From: Diphasiastrum complanatum
Lineage: Eukaryota; Streptophyta; Lycopodiopsida; Lycopodiales; Lycopodiaceae
Direction: 5' to 3'
DNA length: 64,000 nucleotides
Assembly (NCBI GenBank): GCA_029204225.1
Contig: CM055100.1
Location: 8,014,713 to 8,078,712, forward strand
Numbering within the stretch: position 1 is the stretch's first letter; every line of letters begins with the position of its first letter. The position numbers and the translations under genes were made by a program. Below, one piece after another: positions 10,971 to 22,400 of this stretch. The notes under the pieces are model-generated. The model did no database searches, had not been told where the DNA came from, and worked only from the letters and a program-made list of their open reading frames with translations.

Positions 10971-10975
10971 GCTAG

Positions 10976-12257
10976 CACCTCTTTTTTTCCTACAAACGAG
11001 CACGTTAGTCACAAAACCATCAGACAAATATATTTTTTCAGAGAAAATAATTGTATACTTACTTGGTTGGGCCAACACTAGAAGCCACAATTATTTGTAG
11101 TTTGTCCTCCATGATCACCAGTCCCTTTGATTCCCAATCTAAATCGAATATAATGTGAAAGAATCCAGGGCCATTAGTAGGATTTGCAATCACTGCCAAC
11201 TTGTATGCCCGATCTCTAAATGTTGTCTCCATAGCCTACGGTTATGCGTCATTTTTATAAGTACCTTAAAAAAGACAATTAAAGCATGCATGAGTAGGAC
11301 AATGACACACCTGTATGGCTGCCTCGTGTTGGATTCTGTATTCGTCCACACTTAGCTGTTGCTTTTCTATCTTGGATGTGGCATCATTGACCATCATGTT
11401 GAAATCTTCCTCCAATATGAGAAATAATAAAATTCTGGATTCAAGCAAAATGTACAATGACAAAAAAAAACATTCAATACAATACCTTATAAACAAGTTG
11501 TGCAAGGACAACCATCGGAACGTTGTACCATGGCTTTTGCACACTTCGTATTTCTCTCTTCATTTCAGCTTCCATCCAGCTTTTGTCTTCAAGAGACACA
11601 TGTTTTAACAATATTTTTTTGTTGAAAATACCGAACTTCTGCATCATGAAGATGTCGTGGGACAGGGTGTGGGGCACAAAGACACTAGTTAATCTGAGAA
11701 AAAAGATAAGTAAGTCGTGTCACAATATGCAATAGTTCTACCATTCTTATTGTACAATACAAACCTATTGATGGAGTGAAGGCCAGAATAAGCTTTTCCA
11801 CATATGCTCTTCCAACATCCAATAATGAGCATTCAACTCACATGTGTTTAGTCCTCATGGTAGGAAAAATTGCATAAAAGCAGGTCGTTAAGTTCAAGGG
11901 ATTTCAACCAAAGCAATATGTAAGCAAAAATCGAATTTTTGATTTTACTCATCCACGCCTTCACACGATGCTTGCCATCCCAGACCAAAAACTTTTTGTT
12001 CGACAGGTGTTGCCAGTCACTACTTCTCAAAACCTCCTCCTCAAACTCGTTATTGACCTCTTGCCACACTGGACCCCAATCTTGGATATCTGAATGTGGA
12101 ATAATTGGAGCTTAGTAGCAAATGAGATTGCAACTTGCAAATTCAACATGAACGGATTTCTATCGGGCGCTAACATTATTCTGAGGACATGATAGATATT
12201 TGAGCTTCCTTGCCAGTAGCCTTGATTCAAAATACAAAGATCAAAAGCAGTATGCAT
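10976..12257 (-). pseudogene. ParB/Srx-like gene, 5' half (decayed, spliced), upstream part of the methyltransferase-like gene
   Basis: Minus-strand exons 12257-11765, 11693-11486, 11409-11311, 11235-11063 and 10989-10976, then continuing after the inserted copia at 6603. Introns are short (about 70-80 bp) with good borders such as AA|GTAAGTAT and TTTTTTCTCAG|A, and three junctions keep frame exactly. Exon 1 encodes SNKKFLVWDGKHRVKAWMSK (about 11945-12010). DGxHRxxAW matches the conserved GxHRxxA motif of ParB/sulfiredoxin-like domains, which in bacteria and phages are often joined to DNA methyltransferases. The following exons are hydrophilic and alpha-helical in look (EDFNMMVNDATSKIEKQQ; RIQHEAAIQAMETTFRD) and unrecognised. 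The frame is interrupted by TAA and TGA after exon 1's NFSYHED and by a frameshift near 12150. Linkage to the methyltransferase half is inferred from strand, spacing and the exact repair of the copia target site. Confidence 0.58.
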
Positions 12258-12634
12258 GTTAATTGTGGAAAAATGTGTGATTGCTAATGAACAAATTGGT
12301 TTTTGGGAGATTGATCCATCACAAGATTCAAACAGTTTTGCCTATTATGGCTATTCTTGTTGTAATACTGGCTATCCTTCAATGTCTGACCATTTTTGCT
12401 GAATTGTACAAGATATGATGCCATGGTATGATGCTAAATTTGATGGCAATTTTTAACTCTCTCGACATCTAACAGGCTTATCGAAATTATCGTAGGTTAT
12501 ATGTGTCTCAAGTTGTGGTACTTATATGGACTAGTTTGTGAAATTAAGACATGCTCATCTGACTTTGCCAGATGTTTCTTTTGCTCCATAATATACAATT
12601 TTTTCTCTGGTGTTTGGCTTTGTCATCCTAGCCT
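12258..12634. promoter_or_regulatory. Divergent interval between the ParB-like and MULE-like genes
   Basis: 377 bp, AT-rich, without a convincing frame. It separates two genes transcribed away from each other and would hold both 5' ends or missing first exons. No clear TATA pair can be called. Confidence 0.35.
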
Positions 12635-13932
12635 TTGCGAGTAGTGTTCCAGTACATTACGTGTCTAGTAGGAAAGATGGAGGTGACAATCGAGTTTCCG
12701 AATAGTGCAATTGGACCTATCAAAGTACCCTTGCTGGATGGCATATATGTTGTCAATAAGAGATATCTAGAAAGGAGACTATGGGATTTGTATAAATTGA
12801 TCAATTTCAATGCCATAGTAGCAGTGGAAGGTGGTGTACCCTTGCTGATCCCAATGAAGGAGCACCCGAACATAGAGGGAAATGTTCCGTTCATATTAGA
12901 TGCTTCTATATAAGGCCACTACAATGTGATTAGCCAAGAAAATCTGAGTGACAATATAAACACATACACCCTCAGAGGCGGGTTTAACACAAGCAGACAA
13001 TCTCACCAGCCAACCCATGGCCTACAACCAATATTGTTGGATGATGATCCCACAGATGCTGAGTTTGAATTGAAATGCCACTTTTTAGAGAGCAGATGCA
13101 ATCACCACCATTGTCAATAGAATCAGATAGTCCAACAAAATGCCATGGAAAAGGAGTTGAATTTGACGATGATACTACCCTCATAGAGACTAAAAAATCT
13201 ATTGGACTGGAAGGAAGTAGTGTCATTCTGATGATCATTTCACAAACTCAATCCACACTACTTTCTAGACTGATTAAAAAGACACCAACACGCATGATAG
13301 TGGATGAAATACCTTGATTCTATGATGGTGATATCGTGTTTGAATTTTCTCCGACATTCAATAAATTTAATTCGATGACCGGCTTGGAGCATAAATTCAA
13401 TGGACACATGTGGACCAAACCAATAACAAGCAATGTGGCATTTGAAGGGGTGGTTCAGGAGAGTTATTGTGCTGGGATGTTCCAATGTTTTGGTGTGTCT
13501 TGTACACACAAGATAAATAATGGCCAACACAATGGAACCTTCTTCAAAGGCTTGCTGAAGAAGAAATGCCCACTAGCTTATGTTGCAAATTCTGATGAAA
13601 ACATTATTTGTCCCTTCTGCAAACGACACGCAACATGTGTTGACACTTGCTTGTGCATTCTATACTATGTGATGCCAAGCAATGAGACACTAACTAGGTT
13701 GATGATACACTCTAGAAAACACTTACATGATGTGCAACTTGGGACATCAAGGAGTATTATTGAAAACACTCGACTCCTGGTTGAAAGGGCGGTAAGGGCT
13801 GACAAGAATGCTGGACCTAGAAAAGTGCAAATGATGATTGCAAGAGATTTGATCTCATTAACTCTAAGTCTGATCAACTACCAGATGAGGTTGTCAGAGA
13901 TCTGGAACTTGGAAACTTTTTGGATGAATTGA
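12635..13932 (+). pseudogene. MULE-like transposase, N-terminal and zinc-finger part
   Basis: Plus-strand coding sequence in two frames: 12635-13120 (LLDGIYVVNKRYLERRLWD...) and 13075-13932, linked by a frameshift near 13070. A TAA at 12912-12914 and a TGA at 13315-13317 (EIP-stop-FYDGDIVFE) interrupt it; both look like C-to-T changes of CAA and CGA. The second half has spaced Cys/His residues (YCAGMFQCFGVSC...IICPFCKRHATC...MIHSRKHLHDVQLGTS) resembling the FLYWCH/WRKY-GCM1-type DNA-binding fingers that precede the catalytic domain in Mutator-like transposases. It ends NAGPRKVQMMIARDLI, with a further frameshift near 13860 before the intron. The match is my own recognition, not a search result. 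Confidence 0.55.
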
Positions 13933-14048
13933 TTCCTCTTGTCTAAAACAGGAGGTACATCATTTTTTTATAAATAAATATTTGTTTTGAGATTTCTTTT
14001 TTTAAACTCTTGAAACACTTTCAATTTATATTGCATATACCTATCCAG

Positions 14049-14903
14049 GTTACGTTGGATGGTCTCCAAGGCAAAAAAACACAGTGATGCCTTTGGGAGA
14101 TGGTTTGGACAGGTCTTCTACACCTAAAGAAGAATTCAATGTACGACTTCTTTAGATTTCTAAGAGAAGGTTCTTTGAAAGAACGATGCTTTGTTTTCAA
14201 GATGTCAATGAAGGGACCTGCTTTAGGATGGATTTAGTAAATCAGACAAACAGGCAAGGGCGATCTAAAAAGTGCTTGGGTCCAATTTGATCACACCAAA
14301 AGAGTAATTGGGTGGTCAACAATGGCATGCCATGTCTACAACCCAAGGAATATGTATTTTCTTTTCGAACCATATTAGACAACTTTGTCCTCTTTAAAGA
14401 TAAACTTATTATTTTATCATGTTCAGTGTGCAAGACCTATTGAGCATAGCTACATGTGAGATGAAGGAAGATGATAACGGGACACAAATTCTATTTTGGG
14501 AGATCTCAATGCAATCATGGAGTGTGCTGGCCACAACAATGCTGACTTTTGTGGGTTCATGGCAGACGAAACCCAAGCAAACTGGAGGGCAGATAGAATA
14601 GTGTACAATGGGGGTGCAGACAATGTCATGAGTGGTCGTGAGAGGTCATGCCTATTTCATTGGGAACAAAGCCTCGTGAGAAACACCAATGCATATGTTC
14701 CCCAGGAACAAATGGCTCAACACAAGAAATTATGCGAAAATTGGAGGACTGCCGCAACCAAGGAAGAAGCATTGGAACATTACAAGTTAATTAGACAATG
14801 GTGGAGGACATCAAAAGTGAAGGAGTCCAATATCCCAGCTTTGGATAGCTGGTTGAGCTGGTGGAATGTCAAAATAGCTCATTGGGGTGATTTCATGGTG
14901 GCA
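14049..14903 (+). pseudogene. MULE-like transposase, catalytic part
   Basis: Exon between an acceptor CTATCCAG (14048) and a donor GTAAGT (14904). After a broken start (FFRFLREGSLKERC, FVFKM), a readable stretch from about 14310 gives MACHVYNPRNMYFLFEPY, then CGFMADETQANWRADR and NVMSGRERSCLFHWEQSL. The pattern FMxD...AN...RERxCLFHW fits the second catalytic Asp and the C-x-x-H motif of MULE-type DDE transposases, which cut and paste DNA flanked by terminal inverted repeats. It closes with WLSWWNVKIAHWGDFM. Several in-frame stops between 14390 and 14480 show it is dead. Confidence 0.6.
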
Positions 14904-15017
14904 GTAAGTTTTTTCCACACTGTTAAATAGCAAATTTGATTTGCTTTTATCAGTTTTTTTTTTTTTAACTGTTTTTGTTATTAGATACTGAGATGTTTAT
15001 TTTTTGCATTCATAAGG

Positions 15018-16310
15018 CGTTGGATAGCAATGCTGCTGCAAATACTCCACAAACCAGTTTATTCAAATCGAAACATGGTAGCTGGCTTGCTGGAGAGGGG
15101 CAAAAAGAGAGGATTTCCTTGTATGATGCAGCTGTGTCTAATATGGCAAACGCTCTTTTGCAAAGTGCAAAACAACATGCATATATTATGGGAAAACATT
15201 TGGGTGTTGGACCAAGCTTGAAGAGTTTACTTGAAAGAAGCTCATCAAAGACTTCATTCCAACAATGGTATCACAGACACTTCATAAAGTTGTCGTAGGC
15301 ACTCCAATATACCACAATCGAACCAACTTGTAGGGTGAGAGAGAGACCATGTGATAGAAGAGGAGGCCTTTCTTGGTTGTGGACATAGATGATGATAGCA
15401 GTCACAAACCAGAATCAATTCAAGTTACCAAGAAACACAAGGAAAGGAGTCGCCCTAAAAAAATTATCTTTCAAGTAGATGGAAGTGCACTTGGACAAGG
15501 TACACAGGTACCTCAGACCTCAGGGGCTCAACCTCAAATAGGTAACTTTGTTTTCCAAGACAGACAAGATGTGGTGGAATGCATAATACATGATACATTT
15601 TGGGCAATTAGGAGAACTAACATTGGCAGTTGAGTGAAGTGCCTGGATGGATCCCAAAGAGCAGAAAATGCAATCGTGCAATAACAAATTTATCGAAAGG
15701 CACTCCTGCCCCATGTTTTTTTTCTACAAGACATCATCCAAATGGGAACTCCTAGCAAATGATGTGGTTTTGCAATAGTGATTGCACCCATAGTTGGAAC
15801 CGAGAGAAGAACATCAATCCAACACCAGCAAAACTGCCAAGCATCTGGCCTGTCGCTGAAGGAACGAAATTGGTGCAATCAGAGGTGGACATGTTGATTG
15901 CAACAGAATTTCAATTAGAAGTGAAGGCTGCTAGTGTGAGTAATGTTGCCGATGTTTTTGGACCCAAACAACATGTGCAGGTCACAACAAAGAAGATCAC
16001 TCCAAAACTCATGACAACAAACGACCAAGGCATAGGACAAAAGTATCAAAAATAGCACAAGCACATATAGAAAAAGCCCTGACCTTGAATGCTTTTGTGC
16101 TAACAGAGAAAGTAGTACTGTAGTCACAACATGAGATTTTTGAAATTGAGACTGAGTCTTCTCTGCAAACGGGGATTCATTATGATGTTCATATACATGC
16201 CAATCCATCATGCACTTGTCCAGTCTTCCAAAAACGAGTGGCTAGAAGAAAGCCATATACTGCCTACAAGCATATATATTTCATTTTTTTAAGGATTTTG
16301 GGATTCGATC
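15018..16310 (+). pseudogene. MULE-like transposase, C-terminal part with SWIM-type finger
   Basis: It starts after acceptor TCATAAG (15017). Pieces in changing frames read NAAANTPQTSLFKSKHGSW and GVGPSLKSLLE (15030-15230), then QPQIGNFVFQDRQDVVECI (15530-15600), FCNSDCTHSWNREKNI and LPSIWPVAEGT (15760-15870). At 16170-16275 the frame gives CTCPVFQKRVARRKPYTAYKH. SWIM fingers have the form CxC...CxH; here Cys 16211 and 16217 and His 16271 remain, while the third Cys is Tyr (TAC, 16265-16267), one G-to-A change. A C-terminal SWIM finger is typical of MULE transposases. The frame carries stops and frameshifts throughout. Confidence 0.58.
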
Positions 16311-17853
16311 AGCTAAGCAACATGTTCATCATCACGCCAGTCTGAATGAAGTTGATGTCTTTCAAGCACTCACTTGCGGGAGAACTTATCCATGAATACA
16401 ATAGTTATTGTTTTTAGATAGGGCGAATGGCCAAATGGAGTAGCCACATAACAACACGTGAGTAGGGTTGAAATGGAAAAAATAATTGTCATTATGCATA
16501 TGAATGTTTGACAAATTTATTTCCATTAGATAGCTTGCACATTCCATTCAATAGTATGTCGGTCGCCCCTATGAGGTGCTTTGATTATTCGAGTTGGCAA
16601 GTCTAGTAAGTATGGAATTGTTCTTTCTCCCTATCACGTAGTTGTTTTGTATTGCCAACAATCATTTCTTGTGAACTTATGCAAAGGTGACGGTGGGTTG
16701 TTCACTTGGACCCATGACTGTTGTATTGGTAGTTTAACATACATAACATGTTTTTTAGTGTTAATGGCTATTGTAATGGGTGACATTTTGAAATAATTGC
16801 AAGATGCCGTAATGTGTGACATTTAGAAATATATAATCCTCGATCTAAACTCAAAAAGGCTCGGTTTGGAAAGCCCACCATCAGTAGTCAACTCATATCA
16901 TCCAAGCAACAACCAGGCAACCAACCAAGCAACTCCAATGTACCAACATACCAACTCAGAGATTGATCTACAACAGGGGTCATTTGATATAATCCTATAG
17001 TACTATCCATAACATTAAGGTTAAATGGCTATGCCATATTGTGTGGAGACAAATGAAAATCAGTAGTCTCTTTACTTGTATATTCCTTTGGGTAAAATGC
17101 AATACTAGAAAAAGCTCGCTTTGAACACAAAAAAGCTCGCCTTCAAAAGCTCATCCAAAAAAGCTTCCCGCAAAAAGCTCACCAAAAAATTACACCCATT
17201 CAACTTCAAGTGAAGGGTCGACTATGTGGTGTCGGGGATTTTTCTTTCTCCTTGTGTTGATACAAGTACTTGTTGCACATGAGAAGGTGAGTTAGTTTGT
17301 TGTAATGACTACACTTGAGGGGAAGAGGAATCTGGATCTAGAGTTGTTCCCCTACTTGGTGATTGTGTCTGCTGGTTATCTTGTATTTGCAGTTTTTCAC
17401 TAAGCCACTCATTAGAGAAAAGTTTGATAAGTTTAGATCAAAGCTTTCTGTACTTAAAGTTTGTTAGCTTTGAAGCTATGTATATGGATGTATAAAAAGT
17501 AGATTCTACTTTAATGGTGAGAGTTAGAATCAAAGTAGAACTACTGTGTTACTGTATTGTGGGTCCTGTCAGTGGATAAGGATCAGTTGGCCTCACCAAG
17601 AGATGAGTCGACGGGACACACGTCCTGTGAATGGCAACATGGGCTTGCCATAGTGAAGAACTATATGTATAGTGTATTTTGATTTTGAGAAATACAGTTT
17701 GCTACATGAGATTGTGGAGAGTGCTTTCTGTCTGTGTTACTATGTAGCATGATCTGTGTTCATGTTCAAAGCAAATTCTACGTAGAAACTCCTTCAAATC
17801 CTTGATAGATGTGCTTGATCCTTTCATAACCTACAATACAAGATTTGATGCCA
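16311..17853. other. Unassigned stretch with short repeats, possibly an old LTR
   Basis: No defensible gene. At 17108-17185 the motif AAAAAGCTC recurs about five times with variable spacing. At about 17500-17550 an imperfect inverted repeat pairs AGTAGATTCTACTTT with AAAGTAGAACTACT. The 17200-17800 part has an LTR-like look, but I cannot define its ends. Confidence 0.45.
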
Positions 17854-18300
17854 TGTGAAAAAATATGAATCACTAAGATCCAATTCATTCTCTTGATCTT
17901 TTGTATGAAAGTCAACATAATCTACACATTTGCATCATAGAAAAATCAGCATCTACTTAATGAAAGAGATACAAACTCAATAAGAACTTGATCAAACATC
18001 AAACATAAGATGAAATGAAGTTTCTGTCTATACAAAAATAGTAAGTATTGTATTTCCCACGTGTGGACCCAAATATAGCACAATATGAGCATTCTACAGA
18101 AGATTGCAAGATATCACAAATATAGTGCACCAATGGATAGATGAATCCAAGAGAATGCATGTATAAGCATGAAATGAGATGAGAGAGAGATAAAGCTTCT
18201 CTTCCCATGTGTGTATAACTATATATAATAGATCCATGCATCATTGATGATCTTGGTTTCCCTCCATATCAAAAAACCTAACATTAATGTAGACTAGATT
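17854..18300 (-). repeat. Old diverged LTR fragment related to family B
   Basis: On the minus strand this matches the 3' half of the family B LTR with many substitutions: a start like CATTTCATGCTTATACATG, a CCACACGTGG-type site in place of CACACGTGTG, TAGATGCTGATTTTTCTA, and an end TTTTTTCACA. It is followed by TGGCATCAAATCTTGTA, a decayed primer site. It is much older than the copies at 18868 and 28920. Confidence 0.75.
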
Positions 18301-18430
18301 CAATGTCTCCAACATTTAAATCTGAATCTACCAAAATTGACCTCCTACTATTTTCCTCACTTTTTAAAAGTGGTAATTCATCATCGATTGTAGAAGTCAT
18401 TTCGTCAATGAGGCCATCAAGGTCCTACTG

Positions 18431-18690
18431 GTGGAATTCTTTGTGATCCATCAATTCAGCACACCTTATCATCCTTGAGATAATGGACAGACAGAATCAT
18501 CCAACAACATCCTGTGTACCATTATCACAAAAACATTTGAAGCTAGCAGATCTGATTGGGAACACAAGTTACATGCTGTGTTGTAGGCATTCAGGGCAAC
18601 ATACAAGGGAAACACTAATCAAACGCCATTCCAACTGGTTTATGGTCATAATGTAGTAATGCCAGCAGAGTTTTTGGTGCCATCATTCAA
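18431..18690 (+). pseudogene. Ty3/gypsy integrase C-terminal relic
   Basis: The plus-strand frame reads VEFFVIHQFSTPYHP-stop-DNGQTESSNN, then LHAVL-stop-AFRATYKGNTNQTPFQLVYG and VVMPAEFLVPSF. This is the end of the gypsy integrase core (the HP..NGQ.E.xN motif around the catalytic Glu) followed by the conserved TPF.LVYG...P.E segment. Integrase inserts the element's cDNA. Two in-frame stops (TGA, TAG) mark it as dead. A weaker related frame continues to about 18860, where the family B copia has inserted. Confidence 0.85.
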
Positions 18691-18867
18691 ATGGTCATCA
18701 TAACACAATGCCTTGATGAATTCAAATCTCTACAACTACGTCATGAAGCCTTACACAAACTTTGCGAGACATGCATACTGGCTGTGCATGCACTAGCAGC
18801 TGAGAAAGCACGACACGAGGCATGGCATGATCATTGGTTACACAAGAAGGACCTTTGTGTGAAAATT

Positions 18868-19019
18868 TGTGAAAGATTCAACTAGTTTCATCACATTTTG
18901 CAATATTTTCATATTTGGCATATTGAGGCCAAAACTTGTTTTAGACTTAGAGGTTGACTTTTCAAAGTTCATTTGAATAAACACTTTTTTAAAGTGTGGG
19001 AAAGATAGAATGCGAGTTT
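18868..19019 (+). repeat. 5' LTR of family B, first part
   Basis: TGTGAAAGATTCAACTAG onward matches the first 152 bases of the 3' LTR at 28920. It breaks at AGTTT, the target of the nested element, and resumes at 23720. Confidence 0.93.
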
Positions 19020-19414
19020 TGTTAAAAATTCACAATTCTAGCTTGACTAGTTTTGGTCATATGACTTGTAAATAGTTAGATGGTCATGATGTGGCTTGTC
19101 ACACGTGCCAAATAGCATAGGATTCCATTCATAAGGATGTTCTCAAGTAGACCTAAGTGTTAGAACCTTTGGAATGAGTCCAAATTATGCTTAGATACAA
19201 GGGAGAAAAAATAGGAGCTATTTTTGGTAATTTTTGCATTGTTGAGGGATCTCCAAGATTCCAACCCTAACTTGGTAGGGATGAAAGATCCACCAAAATT
19301 AGCATTAGGGATAGGTTTAGGGCTACTCATACCTGCCCAAAACCGTGATGGATCATGTATATATAGGTGATGATATCTCACCAAAATCAATCAAGCAATT
19401 TCATGTTTTTTCTC
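19020..19414 (+). repeat. Truncated 5' LTR of family C
   Basis: It contains the U3 part with a TATATATA box near 19358 and a CACACGTG site near 19096. It stops 287 bp short of the full LTR, at TTTTTTCTC, where gag coding sequence begins. Confidence 0.92.
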
Positions 19415-19442
19415 ACATACTTTTGTCCTAAGAGTAAAGGAA

Positions 19443-22400
19443 TTGAACAAAGAGCTAGCCTTTATAGGTGACCCTATCAAGGATGAAGAGCTTGTTCAAC
19501 TCATATTGAATGGACTAAGCTTTGAATTTGACAATTTGGTTCAAGGATATGCAATTATGGGTAAGCTACCCATACTTGAAGAACTCCAAGGCACGCTCAT
19601 GGCCGAGGAATCAAGAAGGAGCCAAATGCAAGAGAGGATGGATAGGCTTTCCATCCAAGGTGGAGATGACCAAGCTCTCTTCACCAAAGGCAAAGGCAAG
19701 TCCAAAGGCAAAGGATCAACATTCAAGAAGTCTACAAATCTTGAGGATCAAGAAGGACCCCCAAAGGCATCTCCATCAACCACCAAAGTCAAGAAGGACA
19801 AATCAAAGGTGAAGTGCTACTATTGTAGCAAGATGGGGCATTATGCCTCGGAATGCTTCAAGAGGAAGCAAGATCAAAGCCAAGCCAACATGAGCAAAGA
19901 GGAGGAGGAGGAGAGTTCACATGAGGACTCTCTCATGATGTCCATATTTTCTTCAACAAGCTTCAAAGGAGAAGATCCTTGGTGGATTGACTCGAGTGCT
20001 AGTTCACACATGACTAGTAAAAGGGAGTTTTTCTCTTCTCTCTTATCTTATGATGGACCTATAAAGTCTATCTATACAGCAAATGATGAAGCTTGTAAGA
20101 TTGAAGGAGTTGGTAGCATTCCCCTTTGCTTAGGATCTTCCAAAAAGATCAACATAGAAGGTGTTTTGTACATTCCTACAATAACAAAGAATCTACTAAG
20201 TGTTGGCCAAATGGTAGACAATGGTTTCAATGTTGACTTTGCTTCAAATGAATGTTTCATCAAGAAGAAGGGTAAGATAGTGTCTAAGGGCACTAGACTT
20301 GGCAAACTTTATAAGCTGGATGCATTTGTGGATACTAATGTTGTCATGTTGGCCGAGAAGAGCAAGATATCTACCTTTACTTTATGGCACAAAAGACTTG
20401 GACATGTCAACTCGGGTTCCATGGAGGCTATGATCAAGGAGGAGTATGCTTTAGGCCTACCAAGGTCTATTGGGAAGGAAGACAAGGTTTGTGAAGCTTG
20501 TGCCTTATCCAAGGCACATAAGAAGGTGTTTCCTAACTCCATCACAAAGTCATCTCATCCTCTTGAACTCATACACTCGGATGTGCACATTGCTAGCACC
20601 AAATCTAATGGAGGTTCATCCATGTTTTTAACCTTCATTGATGACTACTCAAGATATTGTTGGGTGTTCTTACTTTCCTTCAAGTCTCAAGTATTTGATA
20701 CTTTTGTAAAGTTCAAGTTGTTTGTGGAAAAGCATCATAATCATAGCATCAAGATCCTTAGAAGTGACAATGGTGGAGAATTCATCTCCAATGAGTTCAA
20801 GGCCTTTTGTGAGGAGGAAGGGATCAAGAAAGAGACTTATTGTCCTTACACTCCTCAACAAAATGGAGTTGCTGAAAGAAGGAATAGAACATTATGTGAA
20901 TGTTCTAAGGCTTTAAGATTAGATGTTTGTTTGCCCAAATCCTTTTGGGGTGAGTCTCTTGTATGTGCAAACTACTTGATGAATAGGGTGTCTTGCAAAG
21001 CAATTGAAGGCAAAACTCCATATGAGATGTTGTATGGAAAGAAACCCAATCTTAATCACTTGAAAGTTTTTGGGTGTATATGTTATGTGCATGTGCCATT
21101 GGAAACAAGGACCAAGGAGGATCCATCTTCCACAAGAGGGATCATGCTTGGATATGCAAGCTCAAGCAAGGGCTACAAAGTCTATCTCCCATCCTTGAAC
21201 AAATTTGTTGTTTCAAGGGATGTCATCTTTGATGAACATCATATGCATATGCTTGAAGAAGGCTCAAGTGCTCCAACAATCAAGAAGAAGATGGCCGAGG
21301 AGCAAGATCTTGGTTTTGAGGAGGAGCTCATGGAGGAGCAAACACCAAACCCACCTATCACACCAAGGAGATCTTCAAGGGCAAAAGTGGAGCCATCAAG
21401 GCTCACATATCAAGGCAAAGGACAGCAAGTTGAGGGTATCTCATCCACTTCTTATGCTTTATCTAGTTTTGAAGAACCGTCTAATGTTGAAGATGCATTG
21501 AACTCCAAAGAATGGTATGAAGCTATGTTGGATGAGTATGATGCCTTGATTGAGAATGAAACTTGGTTGCTTGTTGAGAGACCTCAAAGGAATGTAATAG
21601 GATGCAAGTGGGTCTTCAAGCTTAAGTTGAATGCAAATGGGAGTGTTAACAAGCATAAAGCAAGATTAGTTGCAAAAGGTTATGCTCAAGAGAGAGGGAT
21701 AGACTATGAGGAAACTTTTGCACCCGTGGCCAAGATGGTCACAATAAGACTAATCATTGCACTTGCATCACATTTTGGATGGATTCTATGTCAAATGGAT
21801 GTCTCTAATGCTTTCTTGAATGGTTTTTTGGAAGAGGATATCTATATGGAGCAGCCACAAGGGTTCATCAAGCATGGAATGGAGAACAAAGTATGCCATC
21901 TCCAAAGAAGCATCTATGGCTTGAAGCAAGCCTCGAGATCTTGGAATTCAAGACTACATTGCTATCTTATTTCACTTTCTTTTGTTCAAAGTGAATATGA
22001 TCCCACTCTTTACATTAAGTTTGATGATGTTGGTATTGTACTTTTACTCATTTATGTAGATGACATCATCATTAGTGGAAATAGTGTTGATGGTATTGAA
22101 AAAATCAAGATAGATCTATCCTTAGAGTTCAAGATGGTAGATCTAGGGTGTCTTCACTTCATCTTAGACATAGAAGTACTTAGAGGGTCTGATTTTATCT
22201 TTATAAGTCAAGTAAACTATGCTCAAAGTCTTTTGAAGAAGTTTAAGATGGAAGTATGCAAAAGTGTTGACACACCAATGGAGCAAGATGTAAAAGTGCC
22301 AAATGAAGATGATGAAAGATCCTTCATGGACATCACTTTGTTTAGGAAACTTATAGGTTCCTTAATGTGGATCACTATAACTAGACCAGATCTTAGCTTT

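Noticed and set aside
19160-19390. 76-residue minus-strand frame in the family C LTR, repeated at 23173-23403
   Set aside because: Identical only because the two LTRs are identical; no protein motif.
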